Positions 46,010 to 53,757 of a DNA stretch of 64,000 nucleotides are shown piece by piece (within the stretch, counting starts at the first letter, position 1; each line of letters opens with the position of its first letter). The stretch lies in assembly GCA_017983515.1 (NCBI GenBank), contig JAGOBF010000013.1, positions 1-64,000 of the forward strand, read 5' to 3'. Both the position numbers and the translations under genes were made by a program. Below the pieces are notes generated by a model. It made no database searches. It saw nothing but the letters and a program-made list of their open reading frames with translations, and was not told where the DNA came from. Origin of the DNA: Promineifilum sp. (GTDB lineage: Bacteria; Chloroflexota; Anaerolineae; Promineifilales; Promineifilaceae).

Positions 46010-46038
46010 TTGAAGGTTCAGCCTCCTGCCGTTATAAT
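46010..46038 (+). promoter_or_regulatory. Promoter of the coiled-coil/roadblock operon
   Basis: TTGAAG (46010-46015), a 17-base spacer and TATAAT (46033-46038), followed by an AAGGAGGT ribosome binding site before the ATG at 46071. It is one of the clearest promoters in the window. Confidence 0.8.
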
Positions 46039-46070
46039 GAATTACTTTGATGTCGCGTAAGGAGGTTACG

Positions 46071-46652
46071 ATGGCCAAGCAGGCTGGAAATAGTTTAGAC
46101 CCTGCTGCGCTTCCACAGGGGCTTGGAAAAAGTGCGGGGGACTTGGAAGTACTGCGAGACCTCATCTTCGGCAACCAGGCGCGGGAATTTGCCCAACGTA
46201 TGACCGACCTGGACAGTCGATTGGAATCGGTGCGCCGCGAGTTGAAAAGCGAACAAGATTCGCGCGCTCAGGTCGTGGCCAAGACCGCCTCCGACCAGAA
46301 CACCGCCCTTCGCAAAGAATCATCCAGTCGCCTCGATAAAGAAGTGCAGATCATCGGCGAGCGAATCGAGCAGCTCACGACAGACTTGCACGAGCTGGTG
46401 GACAGCACCCGCCAAACGCTGGAAACGCGCTTCGACCGGCTGCAAGAGGATCACAACGAACGGTTTCGCCTGTTGGAAGAGGAGGGCCGCCGCCGCGATG
46501 ATGATTTGCGGTCCGAACTCTTGACCATCAGCGCCTGGCTGGAAGACAAGAAGACCTCGCGCCACGACCTGGGACAAATGTTGGAAGAAATCGGCCAACG
46601 ACTCAGGGCAAGCTCACCGGAGGGCACAATTGAGCCGTCTGATGGGGCGTAA
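46071..46652 (+). CDS. Coiled-coil protein of the roadblock-linked operon
   Basis: 193 residues, almost entirely charged heptad helix after residue 25, with no membrane segment. The N-terminal motif EVLRDLIFGNQ is similar to IRQLLFATE in the next protein and to the LRELLLGPEQ-type opening I recall from OmpA-family proteins with the same conserved N-terminal region. That shared motif suggests that the two proteins interact or bind a common partner. Function unknown. The next gene starts 14 bases downstream. Confidence 0.7.
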   Translation: MAKQAGNSLDPAALPQGLGKSAGDLEVLRDLIFGNQAREFAQRMTDLDSRLESVRRELKSEQDSRAQVVAKTASDQNTALRKESSSRLDKEVQIIGERIEQLTTDLHELVDSTRQTLETRFDRLQEDHNERFRLLEEEGRRRDDDLRSELLTISAWLEDKKTSRHDLGQMLEEIGQRLRASSPEGTIEPSDGA

Positions 46653-46666
46653 CGACCATCAAGATC

Positions 46667-48271
46667 ATGGACGACGCTTCCGGTTCCAGCCATCCCCTTG
46701 ACCTGTCGGAACAGCATCAGGGCAACGAGCCATCGATCGCGACGATTCGGCAGCTCCTGTTTGCCACCGAAACAGAGCGGATCGACCTACTAGAAAGCGA
46801 AAAATCTCGACTCGAGGATGATATCTCTATTCTGCAGGCGCGACTGAATGTGCTGCAGGCAGAGATGGCCGCGGCCGAGGCCCGTCTGCGCCGGCAAACC
46901 GACGACCTGGCTAGCGGTATTGATGACGTCATCGCCCACAAGGCGGCCGCCTCGCCGGAAGAGATGGCCGAAGCGCTGGGACCGGTAATGGCCGGGGCCA
47001 TTCGCGTCCAGGAACGCCGCTCGCGGGATGACCTGGTCAATGCCGTCAGTCCGATATTGAGTGAAGCGATCCAGGTCCAGATTCGCGATTCGCGACAGAG
47101 TCTGGTGGAAGCCCTTTTTCCCATTATCGGCGAGATGGCTCAACGCTACATCGGCGAATTCTTCCGCGAATTGCAGCGCAACATCGACGCCCGGTTCAAG
47201 ACGGGATTTGGCCCGCAGCGCATTGCCCGGCAGACCCAGGCCCGATTGCGCGGCGTACCACTTTCCGAACTGGAGATACGTGATGCCCTGCCCTTCCACG
47301 TGCGCGAGATTTTCGTTATCCAGAGTGGCTCCGGCTTACTGCTGGCGAGGAACGGCAGCGGCATTGACGATGCCGGCGACGGCGTGGACTCCGATCTCAT
47401 TAGCGGCATGTTGACGGCCGTCCGCGAATTCATGCACGATTCCTTCGGACATCAGGGCGGGGCCGCTCCGATGGACGAGATTCAGTACGGAGAACAGCGC
47501 ATCATCATCCAGGACGGCCGCCTGTGTTATCTGGCGGTTGTTCTCAGCGGCATCGAGCCGCCCGGATTCCGTGCCGAGCTGCGGCGCTATCTGAACGGGT
47601 TACAGTCGGACCAGCGCGAGATCTTGGAAAATTTCAGCGGTGATATGTCCACCTTAGGCGAACTTTCCCAATCTGTCGGCCGCCTGACCGCTGATCTGGC
47701 GGGCATGAAGGCGCCGGAAGAAGCGCCCAAACCCATGACGAAAGGCCAAAAAGGATTGTTGGCCCTGGCCGGGTTGGGTGGCGTGTTGCTTCTGGGCTTG
47801 GCCTGCTTCTACCTCCAGTTTACCATGGCCTTACTACCGTTGGCCTTTGGCGACCCCACCCCGACTCCAACAGTGACAATTTTCCCAACGCCAACCGTCA
47901 CGACCCCCTCGACCGCCACACCAAGCCCGACGGCCACGGTCGCGCCTACGGAGACGCCCACCGCGACCGCCTCCCCTTCTTCGACGTCCACGACAACCGC
48001 CACCCTGATGCCGACGATGACCGTCGAGCCGTTCGCGGTGCGAGTCAATGGCCCTGTCTGGGCCCTCGCCGAACCCGATCTGACTGCGGAACGGGTATCT
48101 GGCCTGGAGGACGGTTTGCCGATTACTATCCTGACCTATACCGATCCGTGGCTTCTGGTAGAATGGCAAACGGAGTTGGGCCCGCGGCGCGGCTGGATAT
48201 CCGTGCGCTGGGCGCGCTTTTCGGGCACGCCGCCGGCCGATCTACAACTACAACTAACGCCCCAGCTGTAA
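46667..48271 (+). CDS. Roadblock-like/TM/SH3 protein related to OmpA-family N-terminal region
   Basis: 534 residues. Order: LxxLLF motif and coiled coil (25-90); helical region like the SPILSEAIQ...LFPIIGEM repeats found before OmpA domains in some surface proteins (100-170); a roadblock/longin-like domain (about 205-325; VREIFVIQSGSGLLLA, YGEQRIII); a membrane helix (363-392); a Pro/Thr linker (about 396-447); and a C-terminal SH3-like domain (about 450-515). The roadblock part is predicted inside the cell and the SH3 part outside, so the protein could link a cytoplasmic GTPase-type switch to the wall. Domain calls are by resemblance. Confidence 0.7.
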   Translation: MDDASGSSHPLDLSEQHQGNEPSIATIRQLLFATETERIDLLESEKSRLEDDISILQARLNVLQAEMAAAEARLRRQTDDLASGIDDVIAHKAAASPEEMAEALGPVMAGAIRVQERRSRDDLVNAVSPILSEAIQVQIRDSRQSLVEALFPIIGEMAQRYIGEFFRELQRNIDARFKTGFGPQRIARQTQARLRGVPLSELEIRDALPFHVREIFVIQSGSGLLLARNGSGIDDAGDGVDSDLISGMLTAVREFMHDSFGHQGGAAPMDEIQYGEQRIIIQDGRLCYLAVVLSGIEPPGFRAELRRYLNGLQSDQREILENFSGDMSTLGELSQSVGRLTADLAGMKAPEEAPKPMTKGQKGLLALAGLGGVLLLGLACFYLQFTMALLPLAFGDPTPTPTVTIFPTPTVTTPSTATPSPTATVAPTETPTATASPSSTSTTTATLMPTMTVEPFAVRVNGPVWALAEPDLTAERVSGLEDGLPITILTYTDPWLLVEWQTELGPRRGWISVRWARFSGTPPADLQLQLTPQL

Positions 48272-48289
48272 TGGGGACCCATTACGTGA

Positions 48290-49099
48290 ATGATGGCCGG
48301 AAAACGCATGGGCGATGCACTGGGAACGCCTGATAATGTTATGGATGTCGATGACGAGCTTCGCCTCCTCCGCCACAAGGTGGTCGAGTTAGAAGCGCTA
48401 CTGAACCAATTCCAGCTGCAGCAATCAAGTCTGCTGGCGATGGCTGTCCATGATCTACGCACGCCATTGACGATCATCCAGGGTTATGCACAGTTACTGT
48501 CGATTGAATTGACGCCCACTCGCCATCCGGCCATTGATGAATATACGAAAAATATCCTCGTCCATGCCGAATCATTGGGCATTATGATAGAAAACCTGGT
48601 GGCCCTCGACCAGGTCGAGCACAGACAACTACGGCTGTCGCCGGTGCAATGTGATCTGAATGTGCTGGTCGACAACGTTCTGGCTCAGGTCGAGGGCCTG
48701 CTCAAGGTGAAGAACCTCCAAGTCAGCTTTGATGTCGCGCCGGCAGCCTGGATCGAAGGCGACGAACATCAAATCCGGCGCAGCCTTTATAACCTGTTGA
48801 GCCACACGGCCAAGTATGCCCGCCCCGATTCGCAACTGCGCGTCGCCGTCGAGCACGACGGGCCATTTTGCTGCGTCAAGTTCGTAGATCCCAATCGCAG
48901 CCTCACCGCCGACGCCTTGCTCAAGCTTTTCGATGTGGCCGACGTCCCACAGAATGGAATGGCTTCGCTATACGGCATGGACTTGGGCTTGATTTTGGCC
49001 CGCCACATCGCCGAACAGCATGGCGGCCGCGTTTCGGCATCCTGCTCGCCCGGCCGCGGCATGACTCTGTCTCTCTACCTTCCGGCAAGCAGACCTTGA
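48290..49099 (+). CDS. Degenerate sensor histidine kinase
   Basis: 269 residues. The phosphoacceptor domain is good: His54 in MAVHDLRTPLT. The ATPase domain is damaged: the N-box reads NLLSHTAKY, with His172 for the second Asn, and the G1 box reads FVDPNRS (from Asp200) where DxGxG is expected. The G2-like GMDLGL remains. It may bind ATP poorly and serve as a phosphotransfer or scaffold protein. No membrane segment and no receiver gene adjacent. Start chosen 18 bases after the roadblock-like gene; Met18 is an alternative. Confidence 0.75.
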   Translation: MMAGKRMGDALGTPDNVMDVDDELRLLRHKVVELEALLNQFQLQQSSLLAMAVHDLRTPLTIIQGYAQLLSIELTPTRHPAIDEYTKNILVHAESLGIMIENLVALDQVEHRQLRLSPVQCDLNVLVDNVLAQVEGLLKVKNLQVSFDVAPAAWIEGDEHQIRRSLYNLLSHTAKYARPDSQLRVAVEHDGPFCCVKFVDPNRSLTADALLKLFDVADVPQNGMASLYGMDLGLILARHIAEQHGGRVSASCSPGRGMTLSLYLPASRP

Positions 49100-49109
49100 G
49101 CCTATATCT

Positions 49110-49808
49110 ATGAACGATCTCAACACCTTCGAACCCATCCCTTTCGACGAAGAAACCTGGCGACAGATGCCGGATTTTCTGGGCAATTTACCGGAGCCGG
49201 TGTGCCTCCACATCTGGGGAGATGAGACGGCCAGCGCCGCCGAACGGGAAGCGGCCCGCCTGGGTGCGTTGCTGGCCGAGCACTTCCCCGAAAAGCTCTC
49301 CTATCGCCTGCTGCCGCGCCGCATCAATTATGCTTACTATCCGGTCATCGGCATCATGGCCGGCACGGCCGAAGACTCCACCGATCCGGGACTGCGCATT
49401 ATTGGGCTGCCCATCGGCTTCCAGATGACATCGCTGATCGCCGCCATTCAGGCGGTATCGTTTCGCGGCCGGACGCTGGAGCCGCTCTCGCGCCTCAAGC
49501 TGTACCGGTTGATGGCTAACGCCGCAGAAGATGTGGCCCTCGAGGTCTTGACGTCGGCCGAAGACGAAGCCGGCGCTGTCGTGGCCAAGGCTGCATTTGG
49601 CGCGGCCGCCTCGACCGACCGCATCCGGACGTACCTCATCGTGACCGATTATTTCCCGGAGGCAGCCCAACGCTACTCGGCCGCCTATCTGCCCCACACC
49701 GTGATCAACAAGCGGGTACATTTCAACGGCACTCTGGAAGAAGATGAGTTGGTTCGGCAGATTGAACGGGCGATGCAGCGGGAACGGCCGGCGACCGGCG
49801 AATCCTAA
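49110..49808 (+). CDS. Tandem thioredoxin-fold protein lacking CxxC (PDO-like)
   Basis: 232 residues. Two halves each resemble the thioredoxin folds of thermophile protein disulfide oxidoreductases: GLRIIGLPIGFQMTSLIAAI matches the end of the first PDO domain, and LPHTVINKRVHFNGTLEEDEL matches that of the second. Where PDO has CxxC, this protein has GDETASAAE in the first half and LTSAEDEAG in the second, so both redox sites are absent. It is the last gene of the operon and overlaps fabH on the other strand by four bases. It may bind partners rather than exchange disulfides. Confidence 0.65.
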   Translation: MNDLNTFEPIPFDEETWRQMPDFLGNLPEPVCLHIWGDETASAAEREAARLGALLAEHFPEKLSYRLLPRRINYAYYPVIGIMAGTAEDSTDPGLRIIGLPIGFQMTSLIAAIQAVSFRGRTLEPLSRLKLYRLMANAAEDVALEVLTSAEDEAGAVVAKAAFGAAASTDRIRTYLIVTDYFPEAAQRYSAAYLPHTVINKRVHFNGTLEEDELVRQIERAMQRERPATGES

Positions 49809-50953
49809 TCCCCCGAATCTTGACCGTTAGACGAGGAGCGGGTCATGTTCGCCTCGACTCGCCTTTGCCAACGGCGCAGGCGCGAACGACCCCGGGCCAT
49901 CATGTAGCGCACGCGTTTCCACTCGTGGTCGACGAAGGATATTTCCGGCGGCGTCACGTCCCACTTCACAATTGAGGCCGCCCATGTCAGGCCGCCGCCA
50001 AAGCCCACAAAGATAATGTTGTCGTCCGGTCGCAAACGGCCCTCGTTAACGGCGTCGCACAAGGCCAGAGGAATAGACGCGGACGACGTATTGCCGTTGT
50101 GCTCCACGTTCATATAAAATTTCTCGATGGGCACCTTGAGTTTGCGGGCCGCCGCCTCGATGATGCGCGTGTTGGCCTGGTGGGGGATGATCAATGCGAT
50201 GTCGTCGGCCGTTAGCTCGCACTTCTTCAGGACGTCCTGGACCGACGAGGCGATCACGTTCGTGGCGAAGCGATAAACCTGGCGGCCGTCCATGTCGATG
50301 ATGTTCTTGTGATGGCCGTTGGACGAAAACTCGGCCCCGGCAATCGGGACCGGATTGTGGTAGAGGGCCGGGAGCGAAAGCAGGTCGGCCCCGGAGCCAT
50401 CTGAGCGCAAAGTCGTCGCCATTACCCCGCCGGGCACGCTCGAACCCTTGAGCACGACAGCCCCCGCCCCATCGCCAAAAAGCACACACGTGCCGCGATC
50501 ACTCCAGTCGACGACGCGCGACATCGTCTCCGAGCCGATGACGACGGCGTTGCGCACCGCACCCGTGGCGATGGATTGAGACGCCATCTGCAAAGCGTAG
50601 ACGAATCCGGAACAGGCGGCGCTCAGATCAAACGCCCCGGCCCGACTGGCGCCCAGATAATCCTGGACTTTGCAAGCCGTCGAGGGAAACATGTATTCCG
50701 GGGTCGAGGTGGCGACGATGATCAGTTCAACCTGGGACGGATGGAGATCGGCCACAGTGAGGGCACGCGCCGCCGCCTCGAAGGCCAATGTGGCTGTCGT
50801 CTCGTGGGCGGCGGCAATGTGGCGTGTTCGAATTCCGGTGCGCTGGAAGATCCACTCGTCCGTGGTATCGACCATCGTCGACAATTCATCGTTGGTCACC
50901 AGCCGGTCAGGGAGATAGCATCCCCACCCGACGATGTGGGCATATCGCATCAT
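49805..50953 (-). CDS. fabH: 3-oxoacyl-ACP synthase III
   Basis: 382 residues. The catalytic triad is Cys114 (DLSAACSGFVYAL), His258 (IPHQAN) and Asn288 (HNGNTS). It condenses acetyl- or acyl-CoA with malonyl-ACP to start fatty acid synthesis. The normal fold ends at GFGGGLTWAASIVKW (331); a basic tail of 51 residues follows and is not usual for FabH. The codon after the first Met is also Met, so 50950 is an alternative start. No fab neighbours. Confidence 0.92.
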   Translation of the reverse strand: MMRYAHIVGWGCYLPDRLVTNDELSTMVDTTDEWIFQRTGIRTRHIAAAHETTATLAFEAAARALTVADLHPSQVELIIVATSTPEYMFPSTACKVQDYLGASRAGAFDLSAACSGFVYALQMASQSIATGAVRNAVVIGSETMSRVVDWSDRGTCVLFGDGAGAVVLKGSSVPGGVMATTLRSDGSGADLLSLPALYHNPVPIAGAEFSSNGHHKNIIDMDGRQVYRFATNVIASSVQDVLKKCELTADDIALIIPHQANTRIIEAAARKLKVPIEKFYMNVEHNGNTSSASIPLALCDAVNEGRLRPDDNIIFVGFGGGLTWAASIVKWDVTPPEISFVDHEWKRVRYMMARGRSRLRRWQRRVEANMTRSSSNGQDSGD

Positions 50954-51054
50954 ATAATTGGGTCGTTGAACAACTTCTTCGAAGAGTTACAACACTGGCG
51001 GCTTAGAACAGTTGCGCCGCCGTTTCCCCTCTAGATACAATCACCCATACAGTG

Positions 51055-53055
51055 ATGAAGAATTCCGACACATCCGGCGGAAACACCGCCACGAAAAGAG
51101 CCGCGGGGCGCATCATCCTTATGCTCGGCCTGATGGCGATGGGCAGCATCGCCACCGGTTGCCGCCTGAACGATGCTACCAACCGGCCCGACAGGGACTC
51201 GGTTCATGCCACCGTTACCGGCAGCCGCCCCGAACACTCGTCATCCGACGGTAAGCTGGTATCGACGCCACCCGCCGACGATCCGGCCACTTTCCCGACA
51301 GTGCCCCGCTCAATCGAGCAGCGGTCTGTCCCCGGCGGCTCGGCCGCCGACCTTGAAGCACTATTCGCCGAAATAGCGCCGGTTCAGGATTACTTTCTGG
51401 TAACTGAGGAGTTGGGGGGCGCTGCCCTGGGCCCGCGCGTCGTTCCCGCACCGCGTCGACAACTTGGCGACCGGGCTAACTTTTTCACCAACGACGGCCC
51501 GCGCGAGGCCGAGCTTGTCTATCGCGATGATCTGGCTGCCTACTGGGTAGAGACGGGACTAGATGTGGATCCGGCCGCGCTGGCGGCCGCGGCCGAACGG
51601 CTGCGGAGCCGCTATTATCCCCTTTTGGTTCGCCAATTCGGCATAGAATCAAATCCCGGCGTCGATGGCGATCCCCTCATCACGGTTTTGAACGTCCTAG
51701 GCACGCCCGATACCTTCGAGCTGGGCTATTTCACGGATGAGAATCAATACCCCCACACGCTGTTCGACCATTCAAACGAACGCGAGATGGTCTATCTTAA
51801 TATGGCTCAACTGACGCCCGGGCCGCTCTACGACGGCACGCTGGTGCACGAGTTGCAACACCTCATCCAGTGGAATCTCGATGCCAACGAGGACAAGTGG
51901 ATGAACGAAGGTCTGTCACAGCTGTCCGAGACGATGGCCGGATTGGACACAGTTGACCCACGGCCTTATCTGGAGCAAACCCACATCCGGCTCGATGAGT
52001 GGGACAAATCACCCTCGACAATTTATGCCCGCTATGCGGGCAGCTACCTGTATCTGCTTTACTTGTGGGAGCAGTTGGGCGATGCGGCCATCGCCGAGCT
52101 GGCTCGTCACCCGGCCAATGGACTGCCGGCCGTGCGCAGCGTCCTGGCCGGCTTTCGTCCCGAGCAGTCATTGGAAAGTCTCACCGCCGACTGGGCCACG
52201 GCTCTCTATCTGGACGGCGAATCGAGCGATCCGCGCTACCAGTTCGCCCATCACGCCTTGCCACAACCGTTTTTCGCCAACCGCGTACGCCAAAGGCCGT
52301 TTAGCGAGGTGGCTACGTTGGATCAGTTCGGCGTCGACATTATCGATCTCGATTTCAGCGGGCCGGCGACGATCACGTTCGCGGGCGATACCGTCGCCGA
52401 ACAGGTTCCCGCGCCGCCGGGCGGAGGGCGGTTCTGGTATGCACCCCCGGCCAACAGTAGCCGCTACCAATTGACCGCGGCCGTGGATCTGTCGGGCCTC
52501 TCAAGCGCTACGTTATCGTTCCAGACCTGGTACGATCTGGAACCTCAATACGACTTCGCCTATCTCTCCGTTTCTACGAACGATGGGCAAACCTGGCGAC
52601 TGCTTGGGCCGGAACACAGCGTTGCCGGGGTCTATGGCCCGGCCTGGGGCAACCGTAGCCAGGAAGCGCCGGCCCATCAGAGCGGCTGGCTGGAGGAATC
52701 CATTAGTCTGGACGCTTACGCTGGGCAGACTATTCTGCTGCGCTTCGACGTCCTGACCGATTTCGAGGCACTCGGCCGCGGGTTTGCCCTGACAAGCCCG
52801 CGCATACTGGAACGAACGGAACAGCCTCTCTGGAGGCCGGTCGGGTTTGTGGAGGTGGGGCATTTACTGCCGCAGAAGTGGGCAGTACGGCTCATTCGCG
52901 ACGACAGCGGCGACGTGATCGCTCTGCCCCTGAATGAACAAAATCGGATTCAGACGACCGTCGAACTGGGGACGGAGGGGGGCGCGCTGGTTATCGTTCC
53001 GCTGAACCCATTTGTGAACTCGGCCGCCAACTATTGGCTGACGGTTACTGACTAG
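51055..53055 (+). CDS. Secreted metalloprotease lipoprotein with C-terminal beta-sandwich
   Basis: 666 residues from the ATG at 51055 (a GTG three bases earlier is possible). Lipobox near Cys36 (IATGC). The metalloprotease motif is HELQH (265-269) with Glu285 (WMNEGLSQLSE) as likely third zinc ligand, the gluzincin pattern, as in secreted neutral proteases of the hyicolysin and immune-inhibitor-A-like groups. A C-terminal domain (about 450-600; ATLSFQTWYDLEPQYDFAYL and WRLLGPEHS) is the MAM-like beta-sandwich seen in immune inhibitor A. It probably digests extracellular protein. Confidence 0.82.
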   Translation: MKNSDTSGGNTATKRAAGRIILMLGLMAMGSIATGCRLNDATNRPDRDSVHATVTGSRPEHSSSDGKLVSTPPADDPATFPTVPRSIEQRSVPGGSAADLEALFAEIAPVQDYFLVTEELGGAALGPRVVPAPRRQLGDRANFFTNDGPREAELVYRDDLAAYWVETGLDVDPAALAAAAERLRSRYYPLLVRQFGIESNPGVDGDPLITVLNVLGTPDTFELGYFTDENQYPHTLFDHSNEREMVYLNMAQLTPGPLYDGTLVHELQHLIQWNLDANEDKWMNEGLSQLSETMAGLDTVDPRPYLEQTHIRLDEWDKSPSTIYARYAGSYLYLLYLWEQLGDAAIAELARHPANGLPAVRSVLAGFRPEQSLESLTADWATALYLDGESSDPRYQFAHHALPQPFFANRVRQRPFSEVATLDQFGVDIIDLDFSGPATITFAGDTVAEQVPAPPGGGRFWYAPPANSSRYQLTAAVDLSGLSSATLSFQTWYDLEPQYDFAYLSVSTNDGQTWRLLGPEHSVAGVYGPAWGNRSQEAPAHQSGWLEESISLDAYAGQTILLRFDVLTDFEALGRGFALTSPRILERTEQPLWRPVGFVEVGHLLPQKWAVRLIRDDSGDVIALPLNEQNRIQTTVELGTEGGALVIVPLNPFVNSAANYWLTVTD

Positions 53056-53075
53056 CGGCCAGCCGTGCCGGCAAT

Positions 53076-53285
53076 CTAGCCCTGCTTGGCCATCCGGTAT
53101 TGTGATTCCAATTCGCGACGTTTCTCTTCCATCGCCTGTTGCGCTTCACTCTTGGTCAGTTGCCAACGTTCGCCGGCTTCCTGCACCAGTTCGGGGCCGG
53201 ACATGGGAGCAAGAAGCAACGCCGTGATCGCGCCCACCAGCGCGCCACATACCGCCCCGGCCATAAAACCCATAACCTTATTCAT
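53076..53285 (-). CDS. YtxH-like small membrane protein
   Basis: 69 residues from the ATG at 53285. One Gly/Ala-rich helix (GFMAGAVCGALVGAITALLLAP) is followed by a charged amphipathic stretch, which matches the YtxH/general-stress small membrane proteins. GAGGGA precedes the start. It may be linked to envelope stress; function unknown. Confidence 0.8.
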   Translation of the reverse strand: MNKVMGFMAGAVCGALVGAITALLLAPMSGPELVQEAGERWQLTKSEAQQAMEEKRRELESQYRMAKQG

Positions 53286-53345
53286 TCCACATTCCCTCGT
53301 CAAAAGATATGGACTCGGCATCGAATCCAATTGACTGTTGGCGAA

Positions 53346-53374
53346 ATTATAGCCGATTGGCCTTCTTTTCCCAA
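53346..53374 (-). promoter_or_regulatory. Promoter of the YtxH-like gene
   Basis: TTGGGA (53374-53369), a 17-base spacer and TATAAT (53351-53346) on the minus strand. Confidence 0.6.
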
Positions 53375-53392
53375 CATCGAGCCAGACAACGA

Positions 53393-53398
53393 TATAAT
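53393..53398 (+). promoter_or_regulatory. -10 box of the NifU_N-like gene
   Basis: TATAAT 24 bases before the ATG at 53423. The -35 (CCCAAC) is weak and overlaps the promoter of the divergent YtxH-like gene, so the two may be expressed together or compete. Confidence 0.5.
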
Positions 53399-53422
53399 GT
53401 AGGTGTAACAGGAGCGTATGTC

Positions 53423-53701
53423 ATGTCGGAATACATCGATATAGAGACTGAACTGGGAGACAACGGCATGGTGATGTTCCGTACCAATCTGAAGTTGACA
53501 GCCGCCGGCGGGCAGGAATTCTACGCTTCGGCCGACGAATTGGAGGAAGGCTCACCCGTGGCCCAGGCGCTGGCGGTTGTGACGGGAATCGAGAACGTGA
53601 CGATAAGTGAGGGCCAAATGACCATCGGCACCCTGCCGGACGCCGACTGGCACGCCGTCATCGCCGACGTGACGGCCGCGCTAAAGGACTTCTTCCTCTA
53701 G
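53423..53701 (+). CDS. Stand-alone Nfu/NifU N-terminal-like domain protein
   Basis: 92 residues from the ATG at 53423, ten bases after AGGAG. It resembles the N-terminal domain of Nfu proteins: GSPVAQALAVVTGIENVTI followed by DADWHAVIADVTAALKDFF. The C-terminal CxxC iron-sulfur domain of Nfu is absent and no cysteine is present, so it cannot bind a cluster by itself. It may assist Fe-S cluster assembly by protein contacts. Confidence in the domain call is moderate. Confidence 0.7.
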   Translation: MSEYIDIETELGDNGMVMFRTNLKLTAAGGQEFYASADELEEGSPVAQALAVVTGIENVTISEGQMTIGTLPDADWHAVIADVTAALKDFFL

Positions 53702-53757
53702 CGCGGCCGTCCTTCTCATATTCGGCTGCTCGGCTGTGGGCAAACAGTAGCGAAGCG

